DNA of 64,000 nt from Babylonia areolata. Its lineage: Eukaryota > Mollusca > Gastropoda > Neogastropoda > Buccinidae. The DNA is taken from contig NC_134895.1 of the NCBI RefSeq assembly GCF_041734735.1, positions 18,451,025-18,515,024 of the forward strand, written 5' to 3'. A model generated the notes under the pieces. That model was given only the letters and a program-made list of their open reading frames with translations. It searched no databases and had not been told where the DNA came from. Shown one piece after another: positions 12,901 through 27,189 of the stretch (position 1 is its first letter; every line of letters begins with the position of its first letter). The translations under genes and the position numbers were made by a program.

Positions 12901-15900
12901 GTGCTTCATGGGTGGGGACTTGTGGGAGACGGTCTATGGCTTCATTCATTTATGGAGAAGGCGATTTAAGACACTGTGTTGAAGTGCTCAGCCCATCGTT
13001 CGAGAATGTTCTCCTTCTCGGTGATCAAGGTATTCCCATCTGCACTGAGGAGGGGGATGATCCTGAGGATGTGGGGCCGTAGACTCTTTTAAAGGCATCA
13101 TAAGAACCTCTTCATATCGTGCCTGTCAGCATATCCCTGGATCTCATCAGCTTTGTCCTCAGCCACTTATCCTGCATCTGCGTAACTTTTGCTGAACAGT
13201 CCTGCGGATGTCATTGTATGCATCCTTTTTTGATGTGGACTTTGGGTTGCTCAGGTGGTGCTTGATGCAGACGGCGTTTCTCATCCAGAAGCTGCTTGAT
13301 TTCATCACAGTTTTCATCAAACCCGTCTTTGTGCTTTCTGGTCATGGGTCCCAGGGTCTCTGAAGCTGTACTATTAGATCAGCTCACGCAGGGTCTCCAG
13401 TCAGACTCCACATTCTGGTTGTCCAGAGAGGCGGATTCCAGACGATCTTCCAGCAGCTCCACAAATGACTGTTTGATGGTGATGCTTTTCAGCTTAGCGA
13501 TGTTGAGCCGTTTTGGAGCCTTCTGGCCTTGGGGGCGTCTTCTTGGGTTGGATTCGAATATTCAGCTTCGAGACCTACAAGGCGATGGTCTGTCCAACAC
13601 TCGGCGCCCGCACATGGTCTTTGTTACACGTACATCTTGCCTATCCCTTTTCCTGACGATGACATAATCGATGAGATGCCAATGCTCTTTGAGCGAGGGT
13701 GAATCCATGACGTCCTGTTACGGTAGGGAGGCAGAAAACCTGTGTTGGTTATCAGCAGTTCGTGCTCTGCACAGGTCTGAAGCAAAAGCAATCCCGTTTG
13801 GGTTGCAGTGGCCCACACCGTGCTTTCCAATCACTCCATCCCAGAGATGTAGTCAGAGCCAACTCTAGCATGGAAGTCCCCAAGAATGATGAGCTTGTCT
13901 GCTTTAGGGATGGCAGCAATGACAGAGTGAAGGTCCTCGTAGAAACTTCGCCTTCACTTCATCCGGGTTGGTCATGGTTGGGGCGTAGGCACTGACAATG
14001 GTGAGGTGCTTCTGGCCAGATGCCAGTGGGAGTTTCATGGTCATAATAGCCTATCGTTGACTCCCTTTGGGATTCCAGCTAGCTTGCTGACAAGTGCTGT
14101 TTTTACTGCAAAACCAACGCCAGCCTCGCGTCGCTCTTCGCTTCCTCGTCCACTCCAGAAGAAGGTGTAACCAGATCCCCGTTCACAGAGCTCGCCTTCG
14201 CTGCAAGCCGAGTCTCACTCAAGGCTGCGATGTCGATGTTGTATCTGGCGAGTTCGGATGCAACTAGTGCTGTTCTCCTTTGGGGTCTGTCCGCGTTATC
14301 TCTGTCAGGAGAGTCCTTATGTTCCAAGCACCAATGGTGAGAGGCACGATCCTTGTTTTATTCTTTTCTTTCTCTTTGTTTCGACGCTGATGTAGGGTCC
14401 CCGCCAGCCGCGGTATGCTGGCCAGGTGATAAGGAGGCAGGCAATTTTTAGGGCACCTTTTCTAGCCCCTTCCTCACTGCCAGGGAGGTGAGCAGTGCAT
14501 TCCTAAAGAGGCTGCTCAGACGCTCAGCGGCTGCCGAGCTCCATCGCTGCTCCTGTCGACGAAGAACGACCCTATGGCCTGAGCCGCCTGCGTGCAGGTC
14601 CTGCGGCTTGCGAACTGCCAGTGTACCCACACCTGTCGTTTCGTCGCTCGCCTGTCGCCACAGGACTTGGGGGTGAAGAAATGATGAAGGATGAAAGGTC
14701 ATTTTTGGATGACCTGATGACTTGCGCGATGAGTTTGTTTAAAGTGAAGAGGAGTTGCGCAACGTCGACCTCACTCTCTCGTCCGGGTCCACCAATTTCC
14801 AGTGGCAAGACTAAGTCGAGACGACCTGGTTGATGAGCACGGATGCAGTGGATGGACCAAGATATCCTTTCGGTGTCTCATCTTGCTCTCTGCACTCCAC
14901 AGTGCGTTGCTGTAACCGCCTTCCTCTCCGTTTGAACCGATAGGTTTCTTCCGCAGATCTGCCGGATCCAGACTTCGCAATACATGGGTAGACACACCCC
15001 GGGACCAACTGCGTGTGGCATGCACACAGCACAGTGGAGCTAGATGGCCGTCGGTGGCTCTCCTCAGCCGACGCCCTTTTATGGATCTCCATAAGGGTGT
15101 CTAGCCACCCGCCTCACCAGTCCCAGAAGGAGCGGTTGGAAGTGCCAGTTTAGTCGTCGGCAACCCGACCCTGAACAGGTTGTGTACTGGATTACAGGTT
15201 ACCAGTAGCAGATCTAATGACCTGACCTGACCTGGCGCACAGTAGTGTGGGGAGAACTACTGCTCTTGTAGACCTTTAGCTTGGTCTCAAGACTAATGCC
15301 TCTTCTGTTCCAGACATTTGCATTGAGTACTACGAAAAGTTGCGCTTGCTCTTGCAATCCTGACGTTCACCTTCATCGTCGATGGTCCGCATTTCGTGAC
15401 AGTGTGCTGCCAAGGTATGTGAACCGCTCACACCGCAATGAGTCTCTGACCGTTGACTGTGATGTTGGGCTCAACGTAGGGTTTCCCTGGGGCTGGTTGA
15501 TGGAGAACTTCAGTTTTCCTCGTGCTGATGGTAAGGCCGAAGTTCCTGTTGGCAGTGGCAAACTTGTCAACGCTGAGTTGCATGTCAGCTTCAGATTCCA
15601 GCGTTGAGGGCACAATCAATCAGCAAACAAAAAGTCTCTGATGATGTCTGTCATGACCTTTGTTATTGCTTGAAGCCTTCTGAGGTTAAACAGCTTGCCA
15701 TCTGTTCGGTTACTTTAGGCCCCATTTCCAACATCGCCATCTCTGAAGGCATCAGTAAGCATTGCAGAGAACATGAGGCTGAACAGCGTTGGAGCCAGGA
15801 CACAGCCTTGCTTGACACCATTTGTGACAGCAAAAGGAGCAGATGTTTCACCATTGTCCTGGACTCGAGCCTGCATGCTTCATGGAATTGGATGACCAAG

Positions 15901-18900
15901 GAAATAAATTTCCGAGGGCATCCGTACTTGGCCATGATCTTCCACAGTCCCTCTCTACTCACGGTGTCGAAGGCCTTAGTGAGGTCGACATAGGTGGAGA
16001 ACAGATCAGCATTTTGCTCCTGACATTTCTTTTGCAGCTGCCTTGCAGCAAACACCATGTCGGTGGTTCCACACTCTTTCCGGAATCCACATTGGCTCTC
16101 AGGCAAATTGACCTTGGTCAGGTGTGCTGTGAGGCGGTTTAGTAGGATCCTGGCAAGTATCTTGCCTGCGATGGAGAGCAAGGAAATGCCCCAAATGGTT
16201 ATTCACAGGCTTGCCGGTTCCCCTTTCACTTGTACAAGTGAATGATAGATGCACTCTTTGAAATCCTGGGGGATCGTCTCTTCTTTCCACATGAGTGAGT
16301 ACAGCTGATGGAGCTTCTCAGTCAGCACAGTGCCTCCATCCTTGTAGACCTCTGCTGGTATGGAGTCTGAGCCAGGTGCTTTGGCCACTGATAGCAGACG
16401 GATTGCTTTCTGGGTCTCAAGAGGTGTTGGCGGATCGTCCAGTGCTTCGTTGATGGGGACTTGTGGGAGACGGTCTATGGCTTCATCATTTATGGAGGAA
16501 GGGCGATTTAAGACACTGTTGAAGTGCTCAGCCCAGCGTTCGAGAATTTTCTCCCTTCTCGGTGATCAAGGTATTCCCATCTGCACTGAGGAGGGGGGAT
16601 GATCCTGAGGATTGTGGGCCCGTAGACTTCTTTAAGGCATCATAGAACCTCTTCATATCGTGCCTGTCAGCATATCCCTGGTCTCATCAGCTTTGTCACT
16701 CAGCCACTTATCCTGCATCTGGCATAACTTTTGCTGAACAGTCCTGCGGATGGCATCGTACGCATCCTTTTTTGATGTGGACTTTGGGTTGCTCAGGTAG
16801 GCTTGATGCAGACGGGCGTTTCCTCATCCAGAAGCTGCTTGATTCATCATAGTTTTCATCAAACCAGTCCTTTGTGCTTTCTGGTCATGGGTCCCAGGGT
16901 CCTCTGAAGCTGTACTATAGATCAGCTCACGCAGGGTCCTCCTGTCAGACTCCACATTCTGGTTGTCCAGAGAGGTGGATTCCAGACGATCTTCCAGCAG
17001 CTCCACAAAGGACTGTTTGATGGTGTGTTTTTCAGCTTAGCGATGTTGAGCCGTTTTGGAGCCTTCTGGCCTTGGGGGCGTCTCTTTGGCTGGATTCGAA
17101 TATTCAGCTTTGAGACTACAAGGCGATGTCTGTCCAACACTCGGCGCCGCACATGGTCTTTGTTACACGTACATCTTGCCTATCCCTTTTCCTGACGATG
17201 ACATAATCGATGAGATGCCAATGCTTTGAGCGAGGGTGCATCCATGACGTCCTGTTACGGGTAGGGAGGCAGAAAACTGTGTTGGTTATCAGCAGTTCGT
17301 GCTCTGCACAGGTCTGAAGCAAAAGCAATCCATTTGGGTTGCAGTGGCCCACACCATGCTTTCCAATAACTCCATCCCAGGAGATTGTAGTCAGAGCCAA
17401 CTCTAGCACTGAAGTCCCCAAGATATGATGAGCTTGTCTGCTTTAGGGATAGCAGCAATGACAGAGTGAAGGTCCACGTAGAACCTTCGCTTTGACTTCA
17501 TCCGGGTTGGGTCATGGTTGGGGCGTAGGCACTGACAATGGTGAGGTGCTTCTGGCCAGATGCCAGTGGGAGTTTCATGGTCATAAGCCTATCATTGACT
17601 CCCTTTGGGATTCCAGCTAATGTAACGAACTGATAAAAGAGGCAAAGAAGGCCTATGAGAAATACATTGCAAAGAACTGCAAGACGAATCCAAATTACTT
17701 CTGGAAATATGTCCAAGAAAAAACAAAATGCAATACAGGCATTAGTGTACTACAGTAAGTTATTTGTGGTTTATCCATATCTGATAAACAGAAAAAGCTG
17801 AGACCTTGGATAAGTTCTTTGCTTGTGTCTTCACCAATGAAGATACTTCCAACCTACCACTGCTGGCAGAGTGCTCTATGTGTAATGGTGTGTCAGTTTC
17901 TGATATAAGGATTACTCCCCTAATTGTTCAAAAAAAGGCTGAGGAAACGTGATGCCTCAAAAGCTCAGGACCAGAAAAAATAACATCAAGGGTATTAAAA
18001 GAGCTAGCAAGAGATTTGTCATACCCACCTGACATTACTGTACAATAGGTCATGAGAATCTGGAGTTGTTCCCAAAGACTGGAAAAAAAGCTGATGTTAC
18101 TGCTAGTTTTAAGAAAGGGTCTAGGTCTGAGCCAGGAAACTATTGACCAGTCAGTCTAACTTGCAAGATGCCATTATTCACATGTGGATCCCATGCAAAT
18201 AATATGTATGTTAAGTGCCAACATGGCTTTAGAAGCAAAAGATCTTCTGTCACACAGCTGTAGGAGGTGATGGAGGAAAACTACGAAGTTACTTGACAAA
18301 GGTGATCTAGCAGAATCTGTAGATATAATCAATCTAGATTTTCGCAAAGCTTTCGTCAGTGTACCACATGAAAGACTGTTAAGGAAACTAGAAGCTTATA
18401 GTATAGTTGGTAGCTAACAACACAAATGGACAAGAAATTTTTTGACAGAAAGAACTCTGCTGTGGGCTTATATGGGGGAGACTGGGACCACACAGTCGAG
18501 TGTCATCCACTTCAAGGATGCGTCTGGGTGTGCTGCTCTAATTACCTGACCAACACAGCAAGTGTCTGTATCTCTCAGGCCTGGTTAACACCAGGATATT
18601 ATGACAGGAAGCGTAGAGTACAGCTTTGTCATGCAGTCCCAAACCAAAATGGACCTCCATAGCAACATCGTCATATCATCGTCCTCCTCTCCTCCTTCAT
18701 CGTCATCAATATAAACACAATAGTCTCAAAGTCTGTGGCCTTTCATGCCCTGCTCTCATGGTGACCTCAGTTTCGATACCCCTCCACTTCCATGCTTGGG
18801 GGTGAGTCCTGTCAATGTCGTCAGTATCGGCAGTTTTCATGGGGGGGCTGCTGTTTGAGGGGCGTGGTGGCGGTCTCCACTCTGGGAAGGACGCTCACTC

Positions 18901-21664
18901 AGTCCTGGCTCCACGACTAAGCCATTATTGTTCTTAGTAGGGGGCTTAGTAGGTGGTGTCCTAAGTACGGTAAAACAGAACAGGCACCACTGAACCACCA
19001 CCAAAGTGACTCAGGAAGCAGTGCAGGGTCTCCTCTGGTGTGTGGCCTCCTGGCGACCTAACATCAATGGTTCCCTGTGGACTGCTGACGCTGGAACTGC
19101 AACGGACAAACCCGGGTGTGGCCGTGTATGGGGGAATCTAAATGAGCGGCGTGGGAGTAATGCCACTGAAACAGTGCAGATGATGGGCAGCAAAAAAAAA
19201 AGAAAAAAAAGAAAGAACTCAAAAAGTCATAGTTCGTGATGAGTACTCCGCGGAAGCTGACCTTTGAAGTGGAATCCTGCAGGAAATTATTCTAGGACAA
19301 ATACTTATTATATCAAAAAAATGACCTTCCAAGACTCTGAGACTGTGTAGAATCATCTTGTAAAAGTTTTGCTGTTGATACCAAAATATAAAATAAGACA
19401 CACAACAGTAACATCTTGCAACAAGATCTGGACAAACTCCAGGCTTGGACACAGAAATGTAATCTGCATAAATATTTCAGTGTTGACAAATGTAAAGTGA
19501 TGCATGTTGGCAGAAGAAATCCGAACAAAACATAAACTATCAAACCAAATAATGCTACAAACACAGTAAAATCATGTGTAAATGAAAAAGATCTATGGAG
19601 TCACTTCTGATAGAAATTTTTCATTTGACCTGCACAATCAGAACTGCATGAATAAAAGCAAACCAAATAACTGGAATAATCAAAATCTTGATATGATATT
19701 TAAATAAACTATACAAAGCTCTAGTGTGACCTTACTTGTAGTATGGAAGCACTGTTGGTACCCCAATCTGAAGCAACAATCTATTGCAATTGAGAGGGTG
19801 CAGAGAAGAGCCACAAAGTTTGTTCGTGAATATAGGAATATGACTTATATAGTTATAATGATAGTTTATTTAAAATCATTTTCCTTTAAGGGTTGCGGGA
19901 AATGTGGTGATCTCACTGAGACAATATATATATATATTTATATATATGTGTTATATATATGTGTTTAACAAATCTCTCTCTCTTCTCTCTCTCACTCTAT
20001 ATATATACTTATATATATATGTGTGTGTATATATATACTTTTTCAACAGTCATGTTGATGTATCTTGGGATCAGTTCTTTTTTGCACCTCAGTACAGTTC
20101 CGCAACAAATACAGATGAATTTGTTTTGGTAAAATGTTCAAATCAATACAAGAAAGTTTTACTTCAGCAATAGTTACTAATGTATGGAATGAACTGCCAC
20201 TTTTTCTAAAACAATTACTATCTACTAACTCATTCAGAATCAACTTGACAATTCTATAAAAATTCTCAACAATTTCAGAACATCTGACAAATAAACAAAC
20301 TGGAAAATGAAACACTGAACTTTGACCACCATTCTATATTAATAATCTGTTATCAAAAAATGATGGGACTATTGAAAAGTTTCATACAATCATAGCTTGC
20401 CTTGTCCCTATCCTGCTATTAATAGAAGACAAAGTAATCTTACCATAATTCAACCAAAAATATAACCATATCACTCTATTCAATGGGACTGGTCAATAAA
20501 AACTGCTTAGCATTATCGAACTAATTTGGTTTTTGTTGTTGTGTTTTTTTTCTTTTGTCTTCTTTTTTTATCATGTTAATAACATGCCAGTGTCATCAAA
20601 ACATGTGTTTCATATAAGTTCATCCCCGCAAGTGAGGTGATCACAATTTTTACAGCTGTTAAATCAGCAAAAATAAATAAACAGCTTGTACTTACTTTCA
20701 TACTTGTCAAGACCCATGAAAATGGTGTAGGGGGGGAGACACCACTGAAAAAGATAACATCCAAACAGAATTTATGTATATGTGTTGCAAATTGCATACG
20801 TACTTTACTGAACTGAAAGTGAAATACTAAATGCTGACAACCACAGGCTGACACAAGACTCTGATCTGTAAACTTGTTATCGCTACAGTCTGCCGACATA
20901 CATGGAATGATAAGATATAGTTTCACAGTACTAGGTTACAAGACTCTGATCTGTAAACTCAGTTATCACTACAGTCTGCCGCCGTACATGGTAATGATAT
21001 AGATATAGTTTCACAGTACTGAGGTTACAAGACTCTGATCTGTAAACTTAGTAAGTTAGTTATCACTACAGTCTGCCGACGTACATGGTAATGATATAAA
21101 TATAGTTTCACGGTACTAAGGTTTGACAACACTGCAATGGTCTGCTGTCAAGTTTTCCTTTGCCACTGATTTTTGTTTCAACACACACACACACACAATG
21201 AGAGAATGAAGTGACACACATGCTCGACACTTCATATCTAAAAGTAATATCTACTAGGGTGCCCTGGGCACCACTTGCTCCAGCTTGCTGGTGGGACAAG
21301 GCCTAACAGCTGTGGTGCATCTCTGCATACAGCTGTATACCACAAATTAGCACCCCGCCCACCCACCCCCCTCCATTCTTCCACAAACCTCTCTGCTCTC
21401 TTCGTCCTGATACCCAATGCGGTGCGCAGCTTCTCCAAATGTCAGTAACTGCCAAAATTGACAGCTAGACATCACCGGAAGAAGAAGATCTTAACGTAAA
21501 TTAACACAGTGACAGTGCCATTTTACCACTTTCCAATTTGAAAATCCCATTTGTCAAAAGTTGTAAACAGTACAACACACACCAGTCGGATACATCATAA
21601 ATGTCCAAAGGTAGTGGGGGAAACAAAATGTCAACTTACCAATACTTGTGAAGTAGAAAACCAT
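6906..21664 (-). CDS. CCDC25: CCDC25 exons 5 to 1, duplicate copy 1
   Basis: Minus-strand coding exons are 21640-21664 (exon 1, start codon 21662-21664), 20696-20744 (exon 2), 8347-8386 (exon 3), 7636-7687 (exon 4) and 6906-6981 (exon 5). They match the copy 2 exons one for one and join downstream to exon 6 at 6135-6238. Exon 2 has one extra G in a G run (49 nt against 48 nt in copy 2), which would shift the frame. Exon 1 has one substitution near its donor. Both look like consensus errors. Intron 2 holds the nested LINEs. This is probably the same genomic gene as the copy after the gap. Confidence 0.88.
8100..8208. repeat. Two-unit tandem repeat, 55-bp period (copy 1)
   Basis: Two near-identical units begin with tatatggaaaag at 8100 and 8155, inside CCDC25 intron 3. 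They differ by one substitution and one base in an A run. Confidence 0.9.
8526..8672. repeat. (GA)n and (GT)n compound microsatellite (copy 1)
   Basis: A GA run is followed by imperfect GT/GC/GTAT repeats in CCDC25 intron 2. The two copies of the block differ in repeat length here, as expected for alternative alleles or slippage errors. Confidence 0.92.
8911..9311 (+). mobile_element. tRNA-derived SINE, V-type (copy 1)
   Basis: The head has a box A-like ggcctagaggtaac and a box B-like ggtttgaatc, consistent with a tRNA-derived RNA polymerase III promoter. A roughly 300-bp body follows, and the 3' end carries an ATACA-type tail (aaatacaaatacaa). I recognise this head-and-body layout from mollusc repeats, but no family name can be given. 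It lies in CCDC25 intron 2 on the strand opposite to the gene. Confidence 0.75.
10334..17618 (-). mobile_element. Nested LINE pair A, B and C (copy 1)
   Basis: Duplicate of the nested LINEs. A is 10334-11008, B is 11009-15233 and C is 15234-17618. The 10-bp TSD ggcgcacagt lies at 10999-11008 and 15234-15243, and the outer TSD aatgt at 10329-10333 and 17619-17623. Here B is 4225 bp and its ORF is broken by many single-base indels absent from copy 2, which look like consensus errors starting near 11155. This is probably not a second genomic insertion. Confidence 0.85.
18458..19209 (+). mobile_element. A-tailed retroposon (copy 1)
   Basis: Duplicate of 49384-50131 with the same 11-bp TSD at 18447-18457 and 19210-19220. 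Confidence 0.78.
19921..20038. repeat. AT/CT compound microsatellite (copy 1)
   Basis: Duplicate of 50843-50958 with different unit counts. Confidence 0.92.
20853..21123. repeat. Three-unit minisatellite, about 90-bp period (copy 1)
   Basis: Duplicate of the minisatellite at 51777-52049. Confidence 0.92.
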
Positions 21665-22108
21665 TGTCGGTAACGTTTCGTACCCCTTGCTGATGTTGAA
21701 AAACTCTGATCACGTTGGCTTCTTCCAGGGGAAAGGGAAAATTCTGTTTCGTGTATTTTTGTGGCAAAAGAGTTTTTTAGGGAGTAGTTTATTAATCAAA
21801 AATCGCGTCGGAATATTTTGTCGGAACAGTACTGACACAATTAAATCGAAGTGATCAATAGTTTTTTTTTATTTTAAAAGCATGAGTCACTTTTACATCA
21901 CAATACATCTATACCTTTCGTTTTCTTACTTGTCTCTTTGTTACAGTCTACTCAATGTTTACTCCCACGGAAGGAAGAAGATGGCCTCCTTTGGCAGTCA
22001 ACAGTGCTCTGGAGGATTTGCATGCTGTAATAGGTTTGCAATATTCATGCTTTGTCGCCTATTTTTCGCTTGTTACAGGCAGAGGTGACAACTTAATGTT
22101 AAGCAAAT
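21665..22108. promoter_or_regulatory. Divergent CCDC25/XKR intergenic region (copy 1)
   Basis: Duplicate of 52582-53015 with several single-base differences. Confidence 0.5.
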
Positions 22109-25100
22109 ATGGAGGGAACCAAGGCATTGTTATCTCGCCGCAGCTCAGTAATCGCGAGCACTATTTGTCAGTTTTTACCGACGATGAGTGTGACATTGAA
22201 TTGGGTAGCACAACAAGTGAAGATGAAAGTGTTTTTTACTCTGAAGATAACAGAGCGAAAGAAAGACAGCATGGTAAAGTCATTGATGGAAGGCAAGATC
22301 AAGCCTTCCAGATCGTTCAACTTCTGCTGAAAGCAAAACAAAAAAATCGCGTAGCTATGGATCAGATCATGTTGACATGCCAATTAATAGCAGCAAAGAT
22401 GTTGCAAAGGGATACAAACGAAGAACGTCAGAGAACAGAGAGATCGTGTATGATTTCAGCTGGTTTGACCATTCTTAATGGCGTTTACATCTATTATAAT
22501 ATATTTTGTGACATTGCAAGTGATCATTAAAATGGCTGTTGATTATTTCCCTCGACTTAGATTGGATGTATGGCAGTTGTAACAACAGCACTCATAGTTG
22601 GACCCTCACTTGTACATGCTGTTTTGGTCTGCACTGGTACATCATTGACTACAAAAACAGAAAAGAAGGTTCATCAGCAAGATAAAAATAAGAACAAGAA
22701 CATCAACCACATGACACCTTCATATGTCTGGTTTTTTCGTTTTTTTCTTCACTGCTCTGCAGTTTGGACCCGTTGTGAGGTATATTCATATGAAAAGTTG
22801 TTTATTTATAGTACCAAAGCTATGCATTGGATAACCAGAAATCATTACAAATTGTCACAGTCTTATATATTGAATATATATATTTTTTTTAAAGTTATAT
22901 ATTTGTGTTTCAAAACTACCAAACCCAATGATTAAAAAAAGATACAAGACAACAACAACAAAAAAACTGAGTCTGATTGATTTGATTAATCATCATCAAT
23001 GTTTTGATATAGAAAACTGAAAATAGTAAATTCTTTTATAGAAACTATTATTTTTGTGTCAAAGAACTGTTTCTGCTTATTTATAACAATTCAATTTTAT
23101 GTATTGCCTGCACATGCAAACTGAACCTTGTGTCAGTAGTGATTGAATGTGCTTTCTGTATGCATTTCTGGACAACTAGAGTATTTGCACTATGGTTGTA
23201 TGAGTCGTTCACAAAAGATTGATGACAAGTCCACGTCGTCGCTTCCACTGGTGGATGCTGTATGAGGATGTTGACAACTGTCTGCTGAGGCTGTTTGAAA
23301 GCTTTCTGAGGTCAGCACACAGTTAACATGGCAACTGTACATCACCATCACGCTGAAACCGGAAGACAATGCCATAGGAAGTAAGTTGTTATATTTCCAC
23401 TAAAATGAGAGGAGTAGGGGTCTAAAGGGAAAAACTGAGTGTGTCTGCATGCACATCAATGTGTTTGTTTGTGTTTATGTATGTGTGATACATCTTTCTA
23501 TCATACTATGAATCATACTCCATGGGTAACAGAAATAACGAGCAGGTCTACATCTTGGAAAATCTGAATTCCTAAGAAAAGTTAAAGAGAAGCCTCAAAA
23601 ACCAGGTACAAGGCCATCACACCATGAACATTGATCTCCAAACAGAAACAGAGGTAGAGAGAGGGAAGTGGCGGAAGTCTAGCATGAAAGGTAGAGAACC
23701 GACCTTTGCAAATCAAATGAATATCGGTATCATTTCCAAACCAACATTCCGCCAATTTCTTAACAGAGTCTCTCTGGGCTTCTCCAAAAACATTAGACTG
23801 AGCAGTATGCTAGACGCGATGTTTAAGGCATCAGAAATCTTTCCCACTCCTCTTGTGGCAAATTCAGTGGCAGTATGTGTGCGTGGGGTGGGGTGGGGTG
23901 CACATATGTTTCAGGAGAGCTCTGTGCAAGTACGAGTGCATATATGCATATATTGGTATGTGTGAATGCGTGTGTATATGTAGGTATGTGTGGGGGTCGT
24001 GTGCGTGTGTATGTCTATGTTGTGGGGTATTGTGGGAACGACAGAGTATAGGAACATGCATGTGCATGTGTTTGTATGTAAGTAGTATGGTGTGTGTTGG
24101 GCCTGTGAACATTTGTTTGTGCTTTCATATCTATGACACTGGATACTTGCTGAATATCTATTGTGCATGTGTGTGTGTATGTGCATGTTTATTTACAGTA
24201 ACACTTACTTTTATATTTATTTATTATTATTTCTTATTATTATTATTATTAGTATTACTCTTATTTTATGTCATTTACATATCTGTTTATTTATTTATTT
24301 ATCTTATACTTTTTCAATTTATCAGTTCATGAATTTGATTACTTATCTATTTATTTACTTTTGTATCTTATTTGCATATTTTCTTTTTCTTTCCCTCAAG
24401 GCCTAAGCGCATGAGGTTACACTGCTGGTCATGCATCTGCTTAGCAGATGTGGTGTTTATAACAATATATATGGATTTGTCTTAATGCAGCGACACCTTG
24501 AGTAACTGAACTGAACTGAACTTGGTGTTTTGAGATCAGTGTGGCATGAATTTGAATTCAAATTACTACTTTTTTGTGCATCTTTATGAACTACGTATAC
24601 AATTCATTTTGCAATGCAAAAATAATGCAATTCCATAGAAAGAAGTCCAAATGAAGAAGGGGGTTTGACATCTTGACTTGTAAAGTTCTCTAAACACAAT
24701 TTTCATCACAGTGACTGGAGTGAAATGACAGTTTTCACTGACAAGCATACTTATCAGGAGCGGTGAACGGGTCAAAGACTGATTTGAGCACTTTAACACA
24801 TTCCTGTATCAGTATGTTTCGGAGCCACTTGTTTAAGCATTGAGGTCTGCCCAAAACAGAGCAGCTACTTTGGGCAGTGTGGAACACAGTGAGTAAGAGT
24901 GCAGCCAGCCATCAGGGTTTCTCCAACGCATCTTGTACCTTTTTGGCTTTCTGTTAACACAAGCAATAGATTTGTATTGTTTGGCAGTGTAAACATTTAG
25001 TTTGACCTAAAATGTGGGTTCCCTGTATTTCTTTTTAGCTTTTACAAAACAAGAAAAATCCACTTGATTATTGTGAGCATGAATATCATTAAAGGAATCT

Positions 25101-26113
25101 TTTACCTCAGTGAAATAAGACATGATCTGATACAACTATACGCATGCTTAGGCATATGTGAAAGCTTTTGATGAAGCAAAAGCATGATAACACTAATTGA
25201 GTATTTGATGTTTTCAGCAACAACACGAACTGTGGCCTTGCTGTCTTCCTGGGCTAGCTTAGCATGTCTCTGGTGTCCTACCATCGCTCCCTGCGCAACT
25301 CACGTGAAGACAAGCAGAAGATGACCCTCCTCAGCATGCCCTCCTACTTCTTGTGGCGGCCTGTGAAACAGGAGCCCGTGTCCTGTGCATTGCCATGTTT
25401 GCTTCAGCATTTCAAGTTTGGGGGTTCGGCATCATCCTTTTTCACTGGGTGGTGATATCTGTGTGGTTGATGAACCAGCGAACCACATTTTATGCCCAGC
25501 GCTGTCTGGAGAAGGTCTTCAACATCATCTGCGGCTATGTGATGCTTTCTGCTTCCTGAACCTGCGTGAAGGTCACACACGTTACCGCTTTCTGATCTTT
25601 TACATCATCTTTACACTGAGAACTTTTTCATGTTAGCATTCTGGTTTCCGGTTTACGCCAGACCTTGGTGCCTGGTTCCACATTTGGGGCTTATTGTTGT
25701 ACTGATCTTTTTTGTCCTTCACATTGCTTTTCAGCTGTTGTATTACTCCTGTTTTCATCCCTCTGACTCTATTATCTCTGCCTTTCCTGTGAACAAGTAC
25801 TCATTCTATGAGTCTGTTTGTATGATGTCCGTTCCAGAGTTGGATGATGGGGTTGGAAGTCCCAATGCACCGTTATACCAGCAAGGAAATGCTTGCGGAT
25901 TCATCTATCAGTCCCCCAGGCTGATAGGTATAGCTGATGGTGCTGGGAGATGCAGTAGGAGGTTTGATGACATTTCAATAATAGTGGAAAGCAGTGAAAG
26001 ACAGAATGCCGGGCAGAACAGGGGAATATCTAACCCCAAACAGATTCACGCCAGGCATTGTTCCAAAGGGAACAAACAATTGAACACCATCACGAGTGCA
26101 TGATATCCAGTAG
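22109..26113 (+). CDS. XK-related gene, duplicate copy 1
   Basis: The exons correspond to 22109-22779, about 23171-23380 and 25218-26113. Several one-base indels break the frame in exons 1 and 3, and the exon 2 acceptor reads ttctg where copy 2 has ttcag. These lesions are absent from copy 2 and look like consensus errors, not pseudogene decay. It is probably the same genomic gene as 53016-56987. Confidence 0.85.
24398..24522 (+). mobile_element. SINE 3'-end fragment in XKR intron 2 (copy 1)
   Basis: The segment from aaggcctaagcgc through gcatctgcttagcagatgtg to a tail ending cttgagtaactgaactgaac looks like the 3' part of a SINE with an ACTGA-type tail. No tRNA-like head is present, so it is 5'-truncated. 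Family recognition is from memory of mollusc repeats. Confidence 0.55.
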
Positions 26114-26737
26114 CATCAGAATATTTGTTTTTGTTTTTCATGATTTACTGTTAAAGAAGTGATGTTCTGTTTGGTTTGATTTGATACCAATGTCTTTATG
26201 TACTTGATGATATAAAGAAAGGATGGTGAGTATGGGGTAGTGTTTGATTTGCTTGTTTGTATTTTGTTGCTGTGCAAGTATGTTTCCAAAATTGGCAGCT
26301 CTGTTTAAGCAAGGAAGCATGCAATTATTTAGGCTTACATTGAGGATGGTCACAGTATTCAAAGGTGAAAGAGGTATATTTGCCATCTATTTATTGGATT
26401 TCATGGTGTACTTTTTTCCTGCTGTCATAATCAATACTCAGCCCATACTCATACCTCAACAGAAATGATAAAACATATACTAATTTTGCCACATTGGAGG
26501 ATGATTTAGAATTAAAATTATTGGACAAATCACAGTGGCTGAAAGAACAGATCATTCTGTCCAAGACAGGTGGTTATCTGGATTGAAATCCTGGTCCTTT
26601 TTTTTATTATTTTTTTATACTGTTTTCCCACTTTTTTTCATCTTTTTTTTTTTTTGGTTGCTAATGTTTGTGATATATAATGTATAAAAAAATACGCACT
26701 AACTCACGCACAAGTGTGTGCACTCACACTCACACGT

Positions 26738-26771
<34 letters not shown>

Positions 26772-27189
26772 CACACAATGTTGATTATTACAAACTCATT
26801 TGTTTAGATTTGATGTCTATTCACTTACAGCTTTGAAGGGTGTTCAAACTCACGCTGACACGAATGCATGCAATGCAGACAAAAAAAGAGTTATGTGGGG
26901 GTGATCTAACCTTCTTGTTTATTACTGGAAGAGATCTATGCATTCATATGGACACTTCTTTTGAAAGCGTGGGGATCAAGGGACTGTACTCTTCACAAAA
27001 GTTCATTTTTTTCAAAACTCAAGATGGATGATGACATGTGCAGTGTTAAGCATCCCATCTTCCTCACAGATAGAAAGCATGTGGATAAGCATGAACACCT
27101 TTTCCCAAATTTCATACGTTTTTTTTTCATTTCCCCAAAATGTTGTGCATGGCAGAATGATCACAGCCTGAGTAATATGCATGTGAATG

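Larger units (their letters stand above)
9480..20330 (+). mobile_element. Old CR1/L2-like LINE with nested insertions (copy 1)
   Basis: Duplicate of 40470-51260. The remnants lie at 9480-10333, 17619-18457 and 19210-20330, with the same nested insertions between them. It carries additional indels relative to copy 2. Confidence 0.75.

Noticed and set aside
22109-26113. XKR copy 1 as a decaying pseudogene
   Set aside because: Its lesions are absent from copy 2 and fit the consensus-error pattern seen in neighbouring non-coding sequence and LINEs.
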